Part shown: one piece after another, positions 43,512 to 48,298 of the stretch
How the letters are laid out: each line of letters begins with the position of its first letter
Numbering within the stretch: the stretch's first letter is position 1
Assembly: GCA_937920495.1 (NCBI GenBank)
Contig: CALEUQ010000035.1
Span: 1 to 48,298, forward strand
DNA: 48,298 nucleotides
Source of the DNA: an uncultured bacterium
GTDB lineage: Bacteria > Spirochaetota > UBA4802 > UB4802
Direction of reading: 5' to 3'
The notes under the pieces: model-generated
What the model saw: only the letters and a program-made list of their open reading frames with translations
Told to the model about the DNA's origin: nothing
The model's database searches: none
Made by a program: the position numbers and the translations under genes

Positions 43512-46500
43512 ATGAATACCAATTCTGACTCTGATGTTAGATATTTTGCAGGCGTTGATGCAGGTTCAACAACTCTTTCAATAGTTCTTTTGGATGAAAA
43601 TAAAAATATTATTGATACATATTATACTTATCATCACGGGAAAATAAAAGATACTATAGAACAGTATTTTACCACAAAAAAAATTACAATGCTTGGCGGT
43701 ATTGCTATCACATCAACGGCACACATTATAAATGCACCAACAGTGAATACTCAGGTAGCGTATGTTCAGGCAGCTAAGGAATATATGCCGCATATACGCA
43801 CTCTGATTATCATTGGTGGTGAAAAATATGGTGTTATTGAATTTGATGAATATGGCAATTATTCGCAGTACCGTAGCAACACGAGCTGTGCTGCTGGCAC
43901 TGGTGGATTTTTAGATCAGCAGGCACGGCGATTGCAACTACAAGGATCGCAAGAGCTTTCTGAACTTGCGCTCAAAAATTACGGTGATATGCCTAAAATA
44001 GCATCGCGTTGTGCTGTTTTTGCCAAGACTGACCTTATCCATGTACAGCAGGAAGGGTACAACATCTATGAAATATGTGATGGGCTGTGTTTTGGCCTTG
44101 CGCGCAATATTGCTGATACTCTGTTTGCAAGCAAAAAGCCTGTTCCACCGGTTGCAGTGGTTGGAGGAGTGTCGTTAAATAAAGCGGTTATTAAACATCT
44201 TGAATCTATTCTTGATACAGAAGTTTTTGTACCGGAATTATCGCACCTATATGGTAGTCTGGGTGCGGCACTATGGGCTGTAACAGGATCCACTGGAGAA
44301 GAACACAGGCTATCATTTTCTGATGATCATGATACAAAAGAATATCACTATAAAAAACTTGATATTGCATTGAGTCAGTATCCGGATTTTGCTGGTATTG
44401 AATCATACATTTTTTCATCAAAGCATGATGTTGAAGTGGATATCTATCTGCCATTTGAGCAGCACACAGAGGCATTTATTGGTATAGATATAGGCTCAAC
44501 CAGCACCAAGATGGCTGTTATCGATAGTTATGGTAATATGCTGGCAGGTTTTTATACACGCACTTCCGGAAGACCACTAGAAGCGGTACAATCATTGTTT
44601 GAAGCACTGGATGCATATACACGGGAAAATAGTATACGATTGTCGATCAAAGGTGCTGCAACAACAGGTTCGGGGCGAAAGTTTATAGGAACACTCATTG
44701 GTGCTGACGTAATCCTTGATGAGATTTCAGCACATGCAAAGGCTGCAGTAGCATTGAACCCTGAAGTAGATACCATCATAGAGATAGGCGGACAGGATTC
44801 AAAATTTACCATGCTGAAAAACGGCAATGTTGTGTTTTCGCAGATGAATAATGTGTGTGCAGCAGGAACAGGAAGTTTTATTGAAGAGCAGGCGTATAAG
44901 TTGGGGTGTGCGTTACACCAGTATGCTGATAGGGCATTGGGTAAACAGTCACCTGTTGCAAGTGACAGATGTACTGTATTTATGGAACGCGATATTAATT
45001 ACCTTATGAGTAAGGGATATTCAACAGAAGAGCTGCTTGCTACGGTACTTCATTCAGTGGTGGAAAATTATCTTTCAAAAGTTTCTGGTGAGGCAAAGAT
45101 CGGCAACGTGATATGCTTTCAGGGTGCTACAGCAAAGAATAAGGCACTGGTGGCAGCGTTTGAACAGCGGTTGCAAAGACCAATTTATGTTTCAAAGTTT
45201 TGTCATTTAACCGGTGCGCTGGGATGTGCACGTGAAGTAATGGAAGCATATTCAGGTAAAACACAATTCCGTGGAATAGACCTGTATAAAAAAGATATAC
45301 CCATTAAAAATGAAGTATGTAATCTGTGTACCAATCACTGCAAGCTCAAGGTTGCAACTATTGATAATGAGATTGTTGCCTATGGATTTTTGTGTGGCAG
45401 AGACTATCACTATAAACGATTTGTGAATAAGACTAAAGGAATCTACGATTTTACAAAGGAAAGAGCAAAAATTATATCCCTAAAAACTAAAAATGAATCT
45501 GCAACTGTTGGCATACCAGCTGCATTGCATTTAGTTGATGAACTTGACCTGTGGGTTGATTTCTTCTCACGTTTGAATATCAGTGTTACCACAAGTGCTG
45601 AGTATGGTGATCCAGTAACTACTGGCAAACGCCTGGCTCAGGCAGAATTCTGTGCGCCTATGTCTGCGTTTCACGGGCATATTGCATATTTAAGTGATAA
45701 ATGTACGCATATATTCGCACCAGTATTTATAGAAAAATCTGCACCTGAAGACTCACGTCGACAGTACTGTTATTACACACAGTTTGCTCCTTCATTAGGG
45801 AGGTTGTTGCCTGAGGCTGGTAAAAAGGTTCTATCGCCCGTACTCAATTATGAAATACAACCATTACAGAGCAGGATAGCATTATATAAAGCATGTAAAG
45901 CGATAAAGCCAGATGTAAACTATCTTGATGTTATGATAGCGTTTGAACAGGCACTTGCCACGTATAAGGAAAAGCAAAAAAAGCTTTTGAAGGCAGGTGA
46001 TCAGTTTATCAAATCACACAATGGGATGGCAGTGGTACTTCTTGGCAGGCCTTATAATGTACTGCCACAATCGATGAATAAATCAATTCCTTCAATTTTT
46101 GTCAATCTGGGAATTCCGGTGCTGTATCAGGATATGATTGACTATAACCAGGAAGATGTAAAAGAAATTGAAGACTTGCTGAAAGCGTTTCACTGGCACT
46201 ACGCGTCAAAGATTATTGAAACTGCGCATGTCATTTCTAAAAAAGAAGGTCTGTATCCTGTGTTACTCACTTCATTTAAATGCGCACCTGATTCATTTGT
46301 GATGGAATATTTCAAACGCATTATGGACAAAGCGGGGAAACCTTATTTAATTTTACAGCTTGATGAACATGACTCAACAGTAGGTTATGAAACGCGTATA
46401 GAAGCAGCAATACGTTCGTTTAAAAATCATTACACATCTTCCTCAGAACCTGCTGTATCGCTTCGTGTTGTTCCAACCATTACACGGGATTCATTACATG

Positions 46501-47690
46501 GCAAAACAGTCCTTCTTCCCAACTGGGATATGATGGCGGCACGCCTGCTTAAGGCAAACCTTCAGCGTGAAGGTATTGATGCACATATATTGTATGAAGA
46601 TGATGCGCTTATTGCAAAGGGTACACGTACCAACACAGGGCAGTGTATTCCACTTAATATCATTGCCTATGAATATATTGATTATGTTGAAAAGCATAAC
46701 TTAGATCCTGCACACACAATTCTGTGGATGGCGGATTCAGAAATTGCATGTAATATACGCATGTATCCGTATTTTATTAAAAGTATTTTTGATAGTTACG
46801 GTAAAGGATTTGAACGCACACAGGTATTTGTTGGCGATATCTCATTCAGAGAGGTTTCGGTTAAAGCAGCAATTTATGCCTACTTTGCATTCATGTTCAG
46901 CGGACTATTGCGAAGAGCAGGTTGTCACTACAGGCCGTATGAGTGTATCCCCGGTTCCACTGATAAAGCCATTGAGCACACCATGCAGGAATTTGAACGC
47001 GCGTTTAAAGATGATATGGAATGGTCGGAAGCACTGGGAAACATGGTGAAACGATTTGCCGCAATAAAAGTAAAGCGAACCAATCGCCCTAAAGTTGCAA
47101 TCTTTGGTGATTTGTATGTTCGCGACAACGATTGTATGAATCAGAACCTTATTAATTTTATTGAACAGCATGGTGGTGAGGTTATCACCACACCGTATAA
47201 TTATTATGCAAAAATGATTGCAAATCCTTACTTTAAGAAATGGTTCAGGGAAGGTAAGTATGGGGCGATAGTTACCGGTAAAACATTGCTGACAGCAGCT
47301 GAGCTTATGGAAAAGAAATACTACAGTTATTTTGAATCACTGCTTAATGAACCTAACCCGGTATATGCAATAGATTTTGAAAAAGTGTTGTCGCAGTTTG
47401 GTGTCACGATGTATCATACCGGTGAATCGTTTGACAATCTTATTAAGATATTCTCGCTATTGCAGCATTATCCTGATATTAAGCTGTTTGTGCAGACAAG
47501 TCCTGCATTCTGCTGCCCATCACTTATTACTGAGGCAATGGCTCACAGGATATATGAGGTTACCGGCGTACCCGTGGTAAGTATTACCTATGATGGTACA
47601 GGCAGCTTTAAAAACGATGCGGTGGTACCGTATTTGACATTGCTAAAAACTACAGTTGAAGTGCAGGATGTGGAAAAGAAGCTATCGTAA
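43512..47690 (+). CDS. Giant acyl-CoA dehydratase activase-type protein (two ASKHA modules plus DUF2229-like region)
   Basis: A 1392-residue protein. It has two BadF/BadG/BcrA-type ASKHA ATPase modules (about 12-265, GVDAGSTTLSIVLLD; and about 322-580, GIDIGSTSTKMAVID with EIGGQDSKFTML and NNVCAAGTGSFIEEQA). Each bears the CAAGTGxF cysteine that holds the shared [4Fe-4S] cluster in dehydratase activases. After a cysteine patch CNLCTNHC near 604 comes a long C-terminal region matching the DUF2229/COG3580-3581 type (PAALHLVDELDLWVDFFSRL, VLLGRPYNVLPQSMN, FKCAPDSFV, NTGQCIPLN). Such proteins drive electron transfer to 2-hydroxyacyl-CoA dehydratases, but no dehydratase gene is near. AGAGGTG precedes ATG 43512. 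Confidence 0.85.
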   Translation: MNTNSDSDVRYFAGVDAGSTTLSIVLLDENKNIIDTYYTYHHGKIKDTIEQYFTTKKITMLGGIAITSTAHIINAPTVNTQVAYVQAAKEYMPHIRTLIIIGGEKYGVIEFDEYGNYSQYRSNTSCAAGTGGFLDQQARRLQLQGSQELSELALKNYGDMPKIASRCAVFAKTDLIHVQQEGYNIYEICDGLCFGLARNIADTLFASKKPVPPVAVVGGVSLNKAVIKHLESILDTEVFVPELSHLYGSLGAALWAVTGSTGEEHRLSFSDDHDTKEYHYKKLDIALSQYPDFAGIESYIFSSKHDVEVDIYLPFEQHTEAFIGIDIGSTSTKMAVIDSYGNMLAGFYTRTSGRPLEAVQSLFEALDAYTRENSIRLSIKGAATTGSGRKFIGTLIGADVILDEISAHAKAAVALNPEVDTIIEIGGQDSKFTMLKNGNVVFSQMNNVCAAGTGSFIEEQAYKLGCALHQYADRALGKQSPVASDRCTVFMERDINYLMSKGYSTEELLATVLHSVVENYLSKVSGEAKIGNVICFQGATAKNKALVAAFEQRLQRPIYVSKFCHLTGALGCAREVMEAYSGKTQFRGIDLYKKDIPIKNEVCNLCTNHCKLKVATIDNEIVAYGFLCGRDYHYKRFVNKTKGIYDFTKERAKIISLKTKNESATVGIPAALHLVDELDLWVDFFSRLNISVTTSAEYGDPVTTGKRLAQAEFCAPMSAFHGHIAYLSDKCTHIFAPVFIEKSAPEDSRRQYCYYTQFAPSLGRLLPEAGKKVLSPVLNYEIQPLQSRIALYKACKAIKPDVNYLDVMIAFEQALATYKEKQKKLLKAGDQFIKSHNGMAVVLLGRPYNVLPQSMNKSIPSIFVNLGIPVLYQDMIDYNQEDVKEIEDLLKAFHWHYASKIIETAHVISKKEGLYPVLLTSFKCAPDSFVMEYFKRIMDKAGKPYLILQLDEHDSTVGYETRIEAAIRSFKNHYTSSSEPAVSLRVVPTITRDSLHGKTVLLPNWDMMAARLLKANLQREGIDAHILYEDDALIAKGTRTNTGQCIPLNIIAYEYIDYVEKHNLDPAHTILWMADSEIACNIRMYPYFIKSIFDSYGKGFERTQVFVGDISFREVSVKAAIYAYFAFMFSGLLRRAGCHYRPYECIPGSTDKAIEHTMQEFERAFKDDMEWSEALGNMVKRFAAIKVKRTNRPKVAIFGDLYVRDNDCMNQNLINFIEQHGGEVITTPYNYYAKMIANPYFKKWFREGKYGAIVTGKTLLTAAELMEKKYYSYFESLLNEPNPVYAIDFEKVLSQFGVTMYHTGESFDNLIKIFSLLQHYPDIKLFVQTSPAFCCPSLITEAMAHRIYEVTGVPVVSITYDGTGSFKNDAVVPYLTLLKTTVEVQDVEKKLS

Positions 47691-47715
47691 AAAATATTAA
47701 TTAAATATTTGTAAG

Positions 47716-47940
47716 TTATTTTACAGGGTTAATAACTTTAACTTTTTCTTTTTTTGCTGCTTCAATAAGTTTGTTATCGCAGCATACAAAATAATTAATA
47801 GAATATTTAATTGCTGTCACAGTAGCACATTGAATTGCATCCAGGGTTTTTAAATTATGTTTTAGCATTACACGTTTACCAATTGTGAGTATGGATTCAT
47901 TAATGTCAATAATTATAAAATAATGAAAATCTTTTTCTAT
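47716..47940 (-). pseudogene. PIN-domain (VapC-like) nuclease C-terminal fragment, cut by IS30
   Basis: On the minus strand 75 codons are open from the IS30 end to TAA at 47718-47716. They read KDFHYFIIIDINESILTIGK, then LKHNLKTLDAIQCATVTAIK with YFVCCDNKLIEAAKKEKVKVINP, the C-terminal half of a PIN domain (LKTLDAIQ holds the active-site Asp). The N-terminal half is missing: the frame runs straight into the terminal repeat. So the element inserted in, or deleted into, a toxin-type nuclease gene. No antitoxin is visible. Confidence 0.7.
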
Positions 47941-47965
47941 GCAAGTTCAAGTTTGAAATGCAACA
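47941..47965 (-). repeat. IS30 terminal inverted repeat, transposase-end side
   Basis: GCAAGTTCAAGTTTGAAATG and CAACA mark the outer end. Its reverse complement is found at 183-207 (21 of 25) and 13231-13255 (22 of 25). Confidence 0.65.
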
Positions 47966-47988
47966 TTTAGTTGCTGATACAATAACTA

Positions 47989-48297
47989 TCAAGGTGTTTT
48001 CCAGTTTCGTGATTTGCGTTGTGGGATCCGCTTTTTCCCTATCTCTGCATACCTGTTTTTATACACATCGCGCCGCTTTTGTCGTTTTTTTAACTTAAAA
48101 AACATCTTCTCAACTAAATCATGTCTTTTGTGCAGGTGTATTTGCTCATAGCACCATATGTAAATTGTTTCATGTGAACACTGATACTTTCCTTCTTGCT
48201 TCAGCATATAGGCAATAAGTTCAGGCGAATAATGCTGTGCCAGTAATTGTTCTATTCTCTCCCTTAATTCTGGAATACGATCAATCTTTCTCTGGTA
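47989..48297 (-). CDS. IS30-family transposase fragment (central part, truncated)
   Basis: The frame enters from the right edge and reads YQRKIDRIPELRERIEQLL, then HYSPELIAYMLKQEGKYQCS and HETIYIWCYEQIHLHKRHDL. The phrase YSPELIA..L...G.Y.CSHETIY is the linker segment of IS30 transposases between the N-terminal helix-turn-helix and the DDE catalytic core. After KKRIPQRKSRNWKTP it stops (TGA at 47991-47989). The catalytic domain, normally about 180 residues more, is not there. A complete copy would also need the part missing between this fragment and the left-edge fragment. Confidence 0.75.
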   Translation of the reverse strand, partial: YQRKIDRIPELRERIEQLLAQHYSPELIAYMLKQEGKYQCSHETIYIWCYEQIHLHKRHDLVEKMFFKLKKRQKRRDVYKNRYAEIGKKRIPQRKSRNWKTP

Positions 48298-48298
48298 T

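Larger units (their letters stand above)
295..47273. repeat. Dispersed nonamer AACTATCGC (16 exact copies, both strands)
   Basis: Exact copies on the plus strand start at 295, 4072, 4264, 13841, 15575, 17269, 22488, 23521, 27318 and 39810. On the minus strand they span 3751-3759, 21050-21058, 32459-32467, 36029-36037, 43002-43010 and 47265-47273. Near-copies sharing CTATCGC are at 2165, 4345, 9348, 12779, 18309, 18963, 22501, 29289, 29838 and 45831. Three copies share the longer CGGTAACTATCGCCC (291, 23517, 47263 reversed). Copies are found in coding DNA in different frames, in spacers and in a pseudogene. Details are in the findings. Confidence 0.8.
47941..48298 (-). mobile_element. IS30-family element, partial, internally deleted
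   Basis: The terminal repeat (47941-47965) lies only 23 bases past a transposase stop at 47989-47991. The readable transposase segment corresponds to the region before the catalytic domain. The DDE region that should follow is absent between it and the element end, so this copy looks internally deleted and non-autonomous. Confidence 0.65.

Noticed and set aside
47761-47790. Further copies of the nonamer, such as TGTTATCGC
   Set aside because: Only words sharing CTATCGC were counted, to avoid inflating the motif with AT-rich near matches.
1-48298. tRNA genes, rRNA genes and riboswitches
   Set aside because: No TPsiC-like arm with acceptor pairing and no rRNA sequence was noticed; the ilvB spacer has no visible T-box or leader-peptide structure.

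Overview
The window is AT-rich DNA from a bacterium that is probably Gram-negative and at least facultatively anaerobic. Anaerobic chemistry is suggested by a glycyl radical enzyme with its activase, a B12-binding radical SAM protein and a very large 2-hydroxyacyl-CoA dehydratase activase-type protein. Promoters that can be read are ordinary TTGACA/TATAAT types and Shine-Dalgarno sites are usually GGAGG or GAGGT. Some architectures (TPR-NHL-VWA surface protein, PAS sensor with an RsbW-type ATPase, split transketolase) would suit a spirochaete-like lineage, but the taxon cannot be fixed without a search. No rRNA, tRNA or CRISPR array was recognised.

Layout: 1-207 and 47941-48298 are pieces of IS30-family elements in the same orientation, each cut by a window edge. 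260-5375: hybrid histidine kinase and DNA polymerase I. 5372-8316 (minus): radical SAM/B12 protein, small membrane protein, ECF sigma factor, anti-sigma factor. 8464-12601 (minus): ilvB, ilvN and ilvC, with a decayed Rpn-type nuclease gene wedged between ilvN and ilvC. 12602-13358 is a decayed stretch with a solo IS30-like end. 13359-16164: WYL regulator, ATP-grasp ligase and a broken Tat-type aminotransferase. 16274-20940: TetR regulator, SCP2-glycyl radical enzyme fusion and activase. 20945-25043 (minus): Gfo/Idh/MocA oxidoreductase, GMC oxidoreductase, membrane hydrolase, HAD phosphatase, small membrane protein. 25523-27895: PAS/RsbW-type sensor and an exported protein. 28230-31348: acidic zinc-ribbon protein and uvrA, bracketed by inverted copies of an intergenic hairpin repeat. 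31741-36436: TPR-NHL-VWA protein, metallo-beta-lactamase lipoprotein, GT-A glycosyltransferase. 36791-37572: UPF0149/SEC-C protein with a frameshift. 37586-43058: an operator-controlled operon of two SCP2 proteins, a class III aminotransferase, a split transketolase and a VOC protein. 43512-47690: giant CoA-dehydratase activase-type protein.

Two observations stand out. First, the nonamer AACTATCGC occurs 16 times on the two strands, in coding DNA of different frames and in spacers, far above a rough hand expectation of about 0.4. This looks like a genome-wide DNA signal of the HIP1 or uptake-sequence kind. Second, SCP2 (sterol-carrier-like) modules recur in two separately controlled loci: fused to a glycyl radical enzyme, and as stand-alone proteins beside an aminotransferase and a split transketolase. 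Together with the CoA-dehydratase activase this suggests an undescribed anaerobic pathway acting on hydrophobic substrates held by SCP2 domains. The link is inferred from domain sharing; the substrate is unknown.
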